From NCBI GenBank assembly GCA_934201705.1, contig CAKPXF010000026.1, forward strand, positions 1 through 36,453: DNA of 36,453 bases, read 5' to 3'. The notes beneath the pieces were generated by a model, which worked only from the letters and a program-made list of their open reading frames with translations, was not told where the DNA came from and did no database searches. Position 1 is the stretch's first letter, and every line of letters begins with the position of its first letter. This document shows, piece by piece, positions 17,201-25,411 of this stretch. The position numbers and the translations under genes were made by a program. This DNA is from an uncultured Bacilli bacterium. GTDB lineage: Bacteria > Bacillota_I > Bacilli_A > RFN20 > CAG-631.

Positions 17201-17229
17201 AGGCTCATACAGGAGGAGTAAGTTTATGA
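14209..17229 (+). CDS. Membrane-anchored solute-binding protein fused to carbohydrate-binding modules
   Basis: The protein has about 1006 residues from a TTG at 14209. I choose it because GAGGGTG (14196-14202) sits 6 nt before it, while the GTG at 14200 would lie inside that site. A single hydrophobic anchor (residues 9-28) lacks a lipobox cysteine. Two similar beta-sandwich regions follow (about 70-250 and 265-430, each with a GLY...Y motif), resembling CBM6/35-like modules. The last 430 residues are a binding-protein fold (KVKISMMPDANKLLLSTAAG, FPESIDFQVTLYREDIF, NKANEAWEFLKWW). The likely role is to catch glucan at the surface and deliver oligosaccharides to the permeases directly downstream. 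Its stop overlaps the next start (ATGA). The ligand is not visible from sequence. Confidence 0.83.
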   Translation: MKKKQKKITIISLIAVLLISISIIVTISSFNKKTPLYDIDESKVNEAYEFLKTSRNETKKTYYDFKLENSNKNTIKNVSTKATMDKYNLESDNYNYSSFNNNATLLGSIEYGQEIEYSVNIAHSGLYEINVDYLIKGDNILNAPIVSFKINDNYQYEEAKNIVLPLIWEGTEGKDFPLDSYGDETIPLNYRDDTTWQKLEAYDSTYCQSSPLQFYLESGINKITIAYQTGSSKIIFGDLFVNSITSYLSYKDYISLHANEITVSGIEAYNAVYYNSKNSSYICLANEKSPTVEPFSTKKNYINTIGVDSWDDAGQSITYKINASQTGLYNLAFHYQNDKNEYDSFRSIYIDGKIPFLECKDYAFPVTSSNSWKNETLNIDGNNMYFYLTKGEHYVTLKAEKNNVYSLTSKIQAVIDHINYFALEILKVTGNEIDKDRTWHLTESIPNTVQYLSSYDLILKSIMNEGSAYSTKGIDSATLSYVKKAIVMLKKLMKKPNELPLYLANLYSGSSSINQLLGSSITTINEQPLGLDMIYLYNNKKLPSANANVFKKIGSSVSKIFNSYTSKKYDTQIDDSVLNVWVNKPLTYINILQQMVDRDFNSTSKRKVKISMMPDANKLLLSTAAGESPDVALGLASYTPFDFAIRNAAYDLSSFSDFYEIANRFPAGTLVPFVLNDKFYAFPESIDFQVTLYREDIFNSFNIKVPDTWDDLIDILHTLQQYNMNYYLPISAQNSTKWFYQTVPMIYQYGGTLYTEDGLKTTIDSEEALKGLTLLTDFFKYYSLDSQVISFYNSFRYGTHPIGTATFSEYLLVKNAAPEINGKWKISSPLGVKREDNTINRTYVSSGTSAMIFKNTNKANEAWEFLKWWTSTPIQIEYSNRLQSTYGPEYTWLSSNVEAIKQAPIDNNDKEVIVDSLEWIIDVPRTPGQYMLERGLSNIWTKVAIENRPIGLSIDNEVVEINREITKKMKEFHYLDSNGNVIKEYKIREKDWIEQIIKAHTGGVSL

Positions 17230-18194
17230 CAAATGATACATATGCTTTAGAAAATAAAATTACTCTTAAGGAAAAAATAAAAAAGAGCTTTTTAAAGCTT
17301 AAAACAATGACCTTTAAAGATTTAATGGTCACTATCCTACTATTAGCACCTTATGCAATCTTGTTTATTATATTTATAGCTATTCCAGTTGCTATTGCTG
17401 TTTATTTGTCATTTACTAATTTTAATGCAATTGAAAGCCCAAGCTTTACTGGTTTAACTAATTATATTACTTTGCTTACCAATGATGAGGTTTTCTTAAA
17501 ATATGTATTACCAAACACAATAGAATATGCTTTAATTGTTGGCCCATTTGGCTATGCACTTTCATTTTTAATAGCATGGATGCTAGCACAAATACAAAAA
17601 ATACCACGTACAATTTTAGCAACTATTATTTATCTTCCAAGTATGCTTGGAGGAGTATTTATTTCAATTATTTGGAAAACATTCTTCTCTGGTGATGAAC
17701 AAGGATATTTAAATTCAATATTATTACAATTAAATATAATTGATACACCAATTCAATTTTTACAATCACCAAAATATTTACTTTCAATAGTAATTATTGT
17801 TTCCTTATGGTCATCAATGGGCGTTGGCTTTTTAGCCCTACTTGCAGGTGTATTAAATGTTCCAGTTGATCAATACGAAGCTGGAGCCATTGATGGTGTT
17901 AAAAATAGATTTCAAGAAATGATGTATATAACAATTCCAAATATGAAACCACAAATGCTATTTGGAGCGGTTATGGCCATTGTTAATGCCTTTAATAATG
18001 GCGGCATAGGAGTAACCTTATCTGGTGTTAATCCAACTCCTAGCTATGCAGCTCAATTAATGATTAATCATATAGATGATTATGTTTATGCTCGTTATGA
18101 AATGGGATATGCAGCTGCATTAGCTGTCGCACTTTTATTACTTGTATGGGTTATGTCTAAAATAGCATATTTGCTATTTGCTAATAAAGATTAG
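17226..18194 (+). CDS. Carbohydrate ABC transporter permease, MalF-type (pair 1)
   Basis: An inner-membrane permease of 322 residues with six hydrophobic segments (first at about 35-60). The cytoplasmic EAA loop EAGAIDGVKNRFQEMM, followed by ITIPNMKP, docks the ATPase. It overlaps the preceding gene by 4 nt (ATGA), with AGGAGG-type spacing (GGAGGAG at about 17212), so the two are translationally coupled. It pairs with the MalG-type protein at 18206. The substrate is taken from context as a beta-glucan oligosaccharide. Confidence 0.92.
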   Translation: MTNDTYALENKITLKEKIKKSFLKLKTMTFKDLMVTILLLAPYAILFIIFIAIPVAIAVYLSFTNFNAIESPSFTGLTNYITLLTNDEVFLKYVLPNTIEYALIVGPFGYALSFLIAWMLAQIQKIPRTILATIIYLPSMLGGVFISIIWKTFFSGDEQGYLNSILLQLNIIDTPIQFLQSPKYLLSIVIIVSLWSSMGVGFLALLAGVLNVPVDQYEAGAIDGVKNRFQEMMYITIPNMKPQMLFGAVMAIVNAFNNGGIGVTLSGVNPTPSYAAQLMINHIDDYVYARYEMGYAAALAVALLLLVWVMSKIAYLLFANKD

Positions 18195-18205
18195 GAGGTA
18201 GAAAA

Positions 18206-19084
18206 ATGTCAGTACTTGCCGGTTCTAGAATGAATCCTAAAAAATTTGCTGCGTCTCAAATAAAGTATTATATTATTTTGATTATAATTGCTTTAGTAAT
18301 GCTTTTACCTTTAATTTATATTGTAAACCATGCATTTAAGCCATTAGATGAGCTTTTTGCTTTTCCACCAAAGTTTTTAGTACAAAAACCAACATTTGAA
18401 AACTTTATTAGACTATTTAAAGCAGGTTCTACAACAATCATTCCAATGAGTGTTTACCTTCTTAATTCGATTATTGTAACTCTTATAACTGTTGTTTTAA
18501 ATTTATTGATTACTGTTTGTGCAGCTTATGCACTTTCAAAGAAAAAATATAAATTTACTGGAAAGCTTGTTAGTATAAATCAAACAGCTTTAATGTTTTG
18601 TTCAACAGTTGTAGCTTTTCCAACTTATTTAGTTATTTCTAAAATTGGCCTAGCAAATACATTTTTTGCAAATATTATTCCTTTAATTGCGATGCCAGTA
18701 GGTTTATTTTTGGTTAAGCAATTTATGGATCAGGTGCCAAATGATTTAATTGAAGCTGCTAGTGTTGAAGGGGCTAATGATTTAAAAATCATTATGAAAA
18801 TCATTATTCCAATGGTTAAGCCATCACTTGCAACTGTTGGAATATTAACATTTCAGGCAGTTTGGAATAATACAAGCACATCGACTTTGTATATAACAAA
18901 TGAAAAATTAAAAACATTCGCTTATTATCTAAATACATTAACAATGTCTACAACAGGAAATACAATTGTTGGTGTTGGAATGCAAGCTGCTTCAACAGTT
19001 ATTATATTTTTACCAAATTTAATTATATTTTTGATCTTACAATCACAAGTAATGTCTACTATGGCATATTCAGGAATTAAATAA
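18206..19084 (+). CDS. Carbohydrate ABC transporter permease, MalG-type (pair 1)
   Basis: This 292-residue membrane protein has a first hydrophobic segment at about 22-45 and the typical MalG EAA loop EAASVEGANDLKIIMKIIIP. It carries the LPLIYIVNHAFKPLDELF segment common to this subgroup. AGGAGG lies 8 nt before ATG 18206, and the gap to its partner is 11 nt. It would form the channel with the product at 17226. The C-terminus ends SGIK, lacking the longer tail of many MalG proteins. Confidence 0.92.
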   Translation: MSVLAGSRMNPKKFAASQIKYYIILIIIALVMLLPLIYIVNHAFKPLDELFAFPPKFLVQKPTFENFIRLFKAGSTTIIPMSVYLLNSIIVTLITVVLNLLITVCAAYALSKKKYKFTGKLVSINQTALMFCSTVVAFPTYLVISKIGLANTFFANIIPLIAMPVGLFLVKQFMDQVPNDLIEAASVEGANDLKIIMKIIIPMVKPSLATVGILTFQAVWNNTSTSTLYITNEKLKTFAYYLNTLTMSTTGNTIVGVGMQAASTVIIFLPNLIIFLILQSQVMSTMAYSGIK

Positions 19085-19085
19085 T

Positions 19086-21140
19086 ATGAAAAGAAAAATT
19101 ATTTCAATTATAAATTTATTTATAATTATTTTATCTTCACTTTGTATGATACTTCCTCAGGATAATAACATTACTTATGCAGCTGATGCGACATCAAGTA
19201 CTTATGCTAAAGATATTCGCTCATCACATTTATCAGTTACGCAGGATGCATATTTGCCTGAAAAAGCTATTGTTGGTATTGGCCTTTCTACGCCAAGTGA
19301 TATCTTTATTGACTCAAGGAATAATATTTATATTTGTGATACAAAAAATAAAAATGTAGTCTTATATGATAATCAAACTAAAAAAATTATTTATACTCTT
19401 ACATATAATGGCTTTAAATCACCTAAAGGAATTTGGCTATTAAATGATACTTTATTATATGTTGCTGATTCTTCTGCAAATAAGGTATTTGTTTTTGAAA
19501 AAAATGAAGTAACAAATGATTTTAACTATTTAAAAGAATTTGGTAAGCCAACATCTCCTTTATTTGAAAATCAAGAATTTAAGCCAGCAAAAATTGCTGT
19601 TGATCGTTCAAAAAACATGTTTATAATAGGGGAATCAGTTTTAGAAGGTATTATTCAACTATCAGATGAAGGGACATTCTTAGGATATTTTTCATCAAAT
19701 AAGGTTAATAAAACTCTAAAAGAAAAGATGCAAGAGCTAATTTATGATGATGAAATATTAGACTTGCTTGGTTCTACTCAACCACCAGCTTTTAATAATG
19801 TGTATGTCGACAATCATGGATTAGTATATTCAACGACGTCCTATGCTTTGAATAATAATTATGGTCGTATAAAAAAGCATAACACGTCCGGTAAAAATAT
19901 AATTAACGCAGTATGTGTTGGTTATACACCAATAGACATTTATGTTGGAAATAATAATGTAATATATGTTGCTTGGAGTAATGGCAGAATATCAACTTAT
20001 ACAGAAGATGGAGAAATTTTATTCTCATTTGCAGGCTCATCGAATGATGATATAGCAGGATTATTTTCATCTATTTCTTCCTTAGCAGTTGATTCTAATA
20101 ATAATATTTATGCTATTGATGACAAAAAAGCAGCAATACATAAATTTGTACCAACAGAATACACCAATCTAATTTTTGAAGCTTTAGCTTTATATCAACA
20201 AAGGAATTATAAGGATTCAATATCAAAATGGGAACAGGTATTAGCTTTAAATCAAGTATCAGCCATAGCTCATTATGAAATTGGTTTGAATTATTTATAT
20301 TCACAAGAATACCAAAAAGCAATGGAACATTTAAAGCTTGTAAATGATAAAGAAAACTATTCTCAAGCCTTTTGGGAAGTAAGAAATAGCTGGCTACAAG
20401 CAAATATGGTGATAATAGTATTTGTTTTAATAGCTTTGCTTTTATTCTTATTTATTTGTCAGCAATTAAAAATTAGAAAGCAAATAGTTGTTGGTGGAAA
20501 ATTAATAGAGAAGGTTAATAATATAAAATTAGTAAAGGATATGAAATTTAACACTTCAATTCTTACACATCCATATGATAACTTTTATTATTTAAGGACT
20601 AACAAAAAAGGCTCAACATTAAGCTGTGTTATTACTATGTTTTTAATATTCATCATATTTATTTGGAGCATTATAGGAAAAGGATATATTTTTAGAACAA
20701 CTACTGCAGATGATATTGATATATTAGCACTTATTTTCGGCTATTTTGGTATCATATTCCTTTTAACATTTTGTAATTGGCTTGTGAGCTCCATTCAAGA
20801 TGGTGAAGGTACGTTTATGGCTATTTTTAGAATGGTTGTAGTATCTTTAATTCCTTATGCAATTTCACTTATAGTTGTAACATTACTTTCATATGTTGCA
20901 ACAACTAACGAGGTATTTATTTTACAATTAATTCAATATGTTGGAATAGTTTTATCATTACTTACTTTATTTTTAGGAATAATGAATGTTCATTTTTACA
21001 CTTTTAAAAAGACAATCATTTCTATTTTATTAACTGTTTTATTAATTTTTGTAATAATTCTTGTAGCTTTGCTTATAATTATTCTTTCAACAAAATTATG
21101 GCAATTCATTGAAGTATTATTGAAGGAGGTGTTTAGATAA
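19086..21140 (+). CDS. NHL-repeat, TPR and Yip1-like multidomain membrane protein
   Basis: The 684-residue protein has a signal sequence (1-31, ending TYAA). An NHL-type beta-propeller follows (about 50-360), with repeated motifs such as PSDIFIDSRNNIYICDTKNK and SLAVDSNNNIYAIDDKK. TPR-like helices occupy about 365-430 (YYKDSISKWEQVL-type pairs). A membrane half starts with a segment at 441-460 and continues with about five or six further helices to the end, resembling Yip1 domains. The propeller and TPR part should face outside. Genes of this composition are found with DUF5696 proteins and sugar permeases in Bacillota; the function is not established. It could sense, scaffold or help couple surface proteins with the transporter. 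The start lies 1 nt after the previous stop, and its stop overlaps the next ATG by 1 nt. Confidence 0.78.
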   Translation: MKRKIISIINLFIIILSSLCMILPQDNNITYAADATSSTYAKDIRSSHLSVTQDAYLPEKAIVGIGLSTPSDIFIDSRNNIYICDTKNKNVVLYDNQTKKIIYTLTYNGFKSPKGIWLLNDTLLYVADSSANKVFVFEKNEVTNDFNYLKEFGKPTSPLFENQEFKPAKIAVDRSKNMFIIGESVLEGIIQLSDEGTFLGYFSSNKVNKTLKEKMQELIYDDEILDLLGSTQPPAFNNVYVDNHGLVYSTTSYALNNNYGRIKKHNTSGKNIINAVCVGYTPIDIYVGNNNVIYVAWSNGRISTYTEDGEILFSFAGSSNDDIAGLFSSISSLAVDSNNNIYAIDDKKAAIHKFVPTEYTNLIFEALALYQQRNYKDSISKWEQVLALNQVSAIAHYEIGLNYLYSQEYQKAMEHLKLVNDKENYSQAFWEVRNSWLQANMVIIVFVLIALLLFLFICQQLKIRKQIVVGGKLIEKVNNIKLVKDMKFNTSILTHPYDNFYYLRTNKKGSTLSCVITMFLIFIIFIWSIIGKGYIFRTTTADDIDILALIFGYFGIIFLLTFCNWLVSSIQDGEGTFMAIFRMVVVSLIPYAISLIVVTLLSYVATTNEVFILQLIQYVGIVLSLLTLFLGIMNVHFYTFKKTIISILLTVLLIFVIILVALLIIILSTKLWQFIEVLLKEVFR

Positions 21141-23500
21141 TGAAAAAAAGTAAAATTAGCTTTATCTTGTTTACAATTATATCTTTAACATCTTGTGGTA
21201 ATAACGGCTTAAGCTTTTCATTTGAAGAAAATGTAGATAATGATGTAGTAGTATATAAACTAAATGACTCACACAAAAATGAATTCCAACAAATATTTGA
21301 AAATGAAAACTTTATTTATTCATTTAAAGATAGTAATGATGTTTTACAAATATATGATAAGCGAAATGATTATACTTGGAAAACTGGAATAGATATGGTT
21401 CCTTATACTTCTGATTATTGTTCAATATTAAGTAGAGATGAAAGAAAAAAATGCTATAAAGAAAATAATATTGTTGAGGGTGAAATGTCTTCAGAATATT
21501 ATTTAAGCTTAGCTAATTCTTTGATTTCTATTGAATTATATTCTCAAGATGGTTCTAACTATTCAACAGCCTTTTATGGCTCATCAATGCTTGGAACAAA
21601 TAGCAAGCTTTATAACGTAGAAAATGAAAAAAATCATTTTAAATTTGTTGTTGATTATAAAACATGTAGTAAAAAATCTATTGATTTAACAATAAAAGTA
21701 GATTTGTATTTTAATGAATCAGGATATGATATTAAGATATTAAATAGTAATATCTCTGGTAATGATGCTAAATATATAAAAGATATTTTCATCACTCCAT
21801 TTTTAGGAGCAACTGGAGGATATATAGGCGTATATGATGAGGAGTATGGTGATTATGTCTTTGAAGAAAAAGCCTGGAATGATGGCTATATTGTAATTCC
21901 AGATGGCGCCGGCTCAATTGTAAAAATGACTAATAATGCTGTTTTAGATTTAACACCATATAAAAGCAATGTTTATGGAAAGGACCCATCATTTGCTGTC
22001 TCAAATGAAAGCTATAGTTCTTCATTAATGACAATTAAAGATGCTAAATTACCAGTATTTGGAATCGCTCATGATAATGCTGCATTTGTTGCTTTTGGAA
22101 AGCAAGGGAATGAATACATGACAATTAATGTTAATCCTGACAACTCTAACAAATTTCAATATGTATTTGCTTACCCATCATTTACCTATAATAGCCAATA
22201 TAATCAGGTTTATAATTCTGCTGGGGAGTTTTATTCAACAATTGCGAATGATATTAATAAATTCACATTAGAAATGCAATACAGTTTCCTTGCAAACGAA
22301 AGAGCAAATTATGTTGGAATGGCCAAAGAATATCGTGATTACTTAATGACGAATGGTATTATTCACGAACGTACATCCAACGATACTAATATTCCTATGC
22401 GTTTAGATTTTATTATGGCAGATGCCGAAAAATCTTTGCTTGGAAGTGAACAATCTATAGTAACAAACGCTAAGGAATTAAGTAATATTTTATTTGATAT
22501 TAAGGATAATTTAAATATTAATAATGCAAATATTTCTTTATTTGGTTGGCAAAAAGAAGGAAAAGGCTTACAAAATCCATCTAAAGCAAATTTGTCATCA
22601 TCAATTATTAGTGCTTCATCTTATAAGCAATTGCAAAATGATTTTGTAAATTATAATTTCTCATTAGCTGAAAATTATTATTTGATAAATAATAAACAAA
22701 TGGCTTATTTAAACAATGCCTCAAAGCATATAAATGGTTATTATAATAAGTATTATGATGAAAATATGAACTTTGTTGATACATTTTCTTTTGCTAAAGC
22801 TAACAAATCAAATGAGTTCATTAAAAAGCAATATCAAGCAATTAACAAAAAAATGAATGCAAATAGTATGACTCTTGATGGAATAGGAGCAGGGCTTGTA
22901 TCTGATGGGAATAATATTTCAAGGCTAATTGCCAAGCAATATATTATAGATGCGTTTTCTTATTTAAAAACAAATAATGTTATTACCAATGTTGTTACTC
23001 CAAATGATTATTTATGGAAATATGTAGATAGATATTATGATATAGATGTTGATGATTCATCACTTCTAATTGAATCTGAAACAATTCCATTTATTCAATT
23101 AGTATTACAAAATACAATGGAGCTTTATTCTTCATATTGTAATTTTTCATTCTATGATCAAAATGCTATTTTAAAGATGGTTGATTATAATGTATATCCA
23201 TCATTTGTTTTAACAGCCAAGTCAGCCTACTATCTATTAAAAACAAATTCAAGTAACTATTTTTCAACACAATATGATTATTATAAGGAAATAATGAAAA
23301 AGATTTATTATCATGTAAATAGTGCTTTATCAAGTGTTATAAATGCTTCTTGGATTAAAAGGGAAGTAAAAGACAATGTTGTCTATAACACATACAGCAA
23401 TAACAAACAAATCATAATTAACTACAATGATTATGATATAAATACTAATGGTATTACCATTCAAGCAAAAGATTATAAGGTGGTGAATATCAATGGCTAA
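21140..23500 (+). CDS. DUF5696-type lipoprotein, possibly a glycosidase-like fold
   Basis: A 786-residue lipoprotein (SLTSC, C19). Its N-terminal half is beta-rich and contains the family signature YIVIPDGAGSIVKM. The middle (about 425-690) alternates strands and helices like a TIM barrel, with SMTLDGIGAG carrying D580 at a strand end. The C-terminal 60 residues (KDNVVYNTYSNNKQIIINYND and ITIQAKDY) resemble the small beta-sandwich that closes many glycoside hydrolases. I infer a glycosidase-like protein, active or only binding, tethered beside the transporter; no activity is established. AAGGAGGTG precedes the start. It overlaps the next gene by 8 nt, so its product is probably made in step with permease pair 2. 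Confidence 0.75.
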   Translation: MKKSKISFILFTIISLTSCGNNGLSFSFEENVDNDVVVYKLNDSHKNEFQQIFENENFIYSFKDSNDVLQIYDKRNDYTWKTGIDMVPYTSDYCSILSRDERKKCYKENNIVEGEMSSEYYLSLANSLISIELYSQDGSNYSTAFYGSSMLGTNSKLYNVENEKNHFKFVVDYKTCSKKSIDLTIKVDLYFNESGYDIKILNSNISGNDAKYIKDIFITPFLGATGGYIGVYDEEYGDYVFEEKAWNDGYIVIPDGAGSIVKMTNNAVLDLTPYKSNVYGKDPSFAVSNESYSSSLMTIKDAKLPVFGIAHDNAAFVAFGKQGNEYMTINVNPDNSNKFQYVFAYPSFTYNSQYNQVYNSAGEFYSTIANDINKFTLEMQYSFLANERANYVGMAKEYRDYLMTNGIIHERTSNDTNIPMRLDFIMADAEKSLLGSEQSIVTNAKELSNILFDIKDNLNINNANISLFGWQKEGKGLQNPSKANLSSSIISASSYKQLQNDFVNYNFSLAENYYLINNKQMAYLNNASKHINGYYNKYYDENMNFVDTFSFAKANKSNEFIKKQYQAINKKMNANSMTLDGIGAGLVSDGNNISRLIAKQYIIDAFSYLKTNNVITNVVTPNDYLWKYVDRYYDIDVDDSSLLIESETIPFIQLVLQNTMELYSSYCNFSFYDQNAILKMVDYNVYPSFVLTAKSAYYLLKTNSSNYFSTQYDYYKEIMKKIYYHVNSALSSVINASWIKREVKDNVVYNTYSNNKQIIINYNDYDINTNGITIQAKDYKVVNING

Positions 23501-24464
23501 AAACAAAAAATATGTTGCTAATTTAACTAATACAAAGCATCGTAATAAGATAGCATATTTGTTTTTGACTCCTTGGCTAATTGGCGTATTATTCTTATCA
23601 TTAATTCCCTTTATAATGTGCTTTGCCTTTTCATTTACTACAATTAAGTATACGTCTACAGGCTACGTTTTTGACTTTGTGGGAATTAAAACCTATGCAA
23701 ATGTTTTATTTGGAAATGTAGAGGTAATTCCAGCAATTGGCCAATTTATTAAGGTTGAATTAACTTATGTTCCAATTGTATTAATTATGGCGTTTATTAT
23801 TGCAACGATTTTAGTTAAAGACATTAAAGGGAAAACATTATTTAGAACAATTTTCTTTATGCCAGTAATTATTATGTCTGGTACGTTAATAAGTATTGTC
23901 TTTAAAACAGATACAACTACTTCATCAGAAGCAATGGCAGTTGCAGATCCGCTAACTTCATCATTTATATATAGAATTATTGCTTCATATTCATATGATT
24001 TAGCTGATGCATTAATAGATGTTTTTAATGAATTTGGAATTATATTATGGTTAACAGGTATTCCAATTATATTGTTTATTAATGGCTTACAAAAGATCAA
24101 TAAGCAACTATATGAAGCAGCCGAAATAGATGGCGCTAATAAATGGCAAATGCTATGGAAAATTACTATTCCAAATGTTTTAGGAATTGCTTTTGTAAGT
24201 GCAATATTTACTATTGTTCAAATTTCAACGCTTCCACTTTCTAATTTGTTCACATTAATTTCAAATGCTTTGTCGAAATCAGATGCTTTAGGTTTAGCTT
24301 GTTCTTATTCTATTTTATATGTAATTTTAATTTTATTGATTATTGGTTTATTTAAGATTATTTTACTTCCTCGTGAGAAAAAGCAAGAAGAATATATCAC
24401 TAAAACTATGAAACAACAATATGAAAAAACAATGAAAGGAATGGTGAAATCAAATGGAAAATAA
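23493..24464 (+). CDS. Carbohydrate ABC transporter permease, MalF-type (pair 2)
   Basis: The 323-residue membrane protein has its first hydrophobic segment at about 24-48 (AYLFLTPWLIGVLFLSLIPF). The EAA loop reads EAAEIDGANKWQMLWKITIP. The start overlaps the DUF5696 gene by 8 nt, with AAGGTGGTG upstream. The periplasmic loop between the first segments is longer than in pair 1. It belongs to a separate transporter from pair 1, or an alternative channel for the same binding proteins. Confidence 0.91.
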   Translation: MAKNKKYVANLTNTKHRNKIAYLFLTPWLIGVLFLSLIPFIMCFAFSFTTIKYTSTGYVFDFVGIKTYANVLFGNVEVIPAIGQFIKVELTYVPIVLIMAFIIATILVKDIKGKTLFRTIFFMPVIIMSGTLISIVFKTDTTTSSEAMAVADPLTSSFIYRIIASYSYDLADALIDVFNEFGIILWLTGIPIILFINGLQKINKQLYEAAEIDGANKWQMLWKITIPNVLGIAFVSAIFTIVQISTLPLSNLFTLISNALSKSDALGLACSYSILYVILILLIIGLFKIILLPREKKQEEYITKTMKQQYEKTMKGMVKSNGK

Positions 24465-25401
24465 GCTTTTAAAATTAAAAGAAAATGCTTCCAAAAGTAA
24501 AAAACTATTTCTAGGAAATGGCGAAAAGGATGGCATAGTTTTTAAAATATTTATTTATGTATTTTTAATTCTTTTAAGCTATGTATTTTTAGAGCCATTT
24601 CTTTCAATGCTTTTTACGTCCTTTATGGAAGGCAGTGATATTATTGATCCAGAAGTAATATATATTCCTAAGCATTTCACCTTTAAAAATTATGCCACAT
24701 CATTTAAGATAATGAAATACATTCCATCATTACTTAATTCAATATGGTTTAGTGGCTTACTTGCAATTTTTCAAACAGTTGTTTCAGCATTAGTAGGGTA
24801 CGCATTTGCACGCTATAATTTTAAGGGAAAGAAAATCTTATATGGAGTATTAATTATTACTTTCTTAATTCCTGTTCAAGTTTTAATTATTCCCCGTAGA
24901 ATGATTATTTCTATAATTCAAAAAATGTTTAATATTACAATTATGTCAACTGTTGTTCCTCAAATTGTTTTATCAATTTTAGGACAAGGAATTAATTCAA
25001 CAGTTCTTATATTAATTTTTATTAATTTCTTTAAACAAATTCCAATTGCTTTAGATGAGGCAGCAATTATGGATGGTGCAAATACATTTCAAGCATTTTA
25101 TCATATTATTTTAAAACTTTCAGCACCTATTATTTTTACTGTATTTCTATTTAGCTTTGTTTGGAATTGGAATGATACGATTAGTATGAACTTTTATTTA
25201 AATGGTGCACTTGATTTACTTCCAACTCAGCTTGCATCTTTCAATACATTATTTAATATATCAAATCCTAACGATAAATCTATTGAAGCATATAAAATGG
25301 CTGGATCTTTTCTATCTATTTTGCCACTAATAATATTATATATTTTTGTTCAAAAGAGATTTGTTGAAGGAATTGAAAACACTGGAATGACCGGTATGTA
25401 G
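24454..25401 (+). CDS. Carbohydrate ABC transporter permease, MalG-type (pair 2)
   Basis: The 315-residue membrane protein partners the product at 23493, overlapping it by 11 nt. It has six hydrophobic segments and an EAA loop, DEAAIMDGANTFQAFYHIIL, in which IILKLSAP replaces the usual IPL. An N-terminal cytoplasmic extension of about 30 residues precedes the first segment (FIYVFLILLSYVFLEPF). No ATPase gene follows in this cluster. Confidence 0.9.
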   Translation: MENKLLKLKENASKSKKLFLGNGEKDGIVFKIFIYVFLILLSYVFLEPFLSMLFTSFMEGSDIIDPEVIYIPKHFTFKNYATSFKIMKYIPSLLNSIWFSGLLAIFQTVVSALVGYAFARYNFKGKKILYGVLIITFLIPVQVLIIPRRMIISIIQKMFNITIMSTVVPQIVLSILGQGINSTVLILIFINFFKQIPIALDEAAIMDGANTFQAFYHIILKLSAPIIFTVFLFSFVWNWNDTISMNFYLNGALDLLPTQLASFNTLFNISNPNDKSIEAYKMAGSFLSILPLIILYIFVQKRFVEGIENTGMTGM

Positions 25402-25411
25402 GAGGTTTTTT

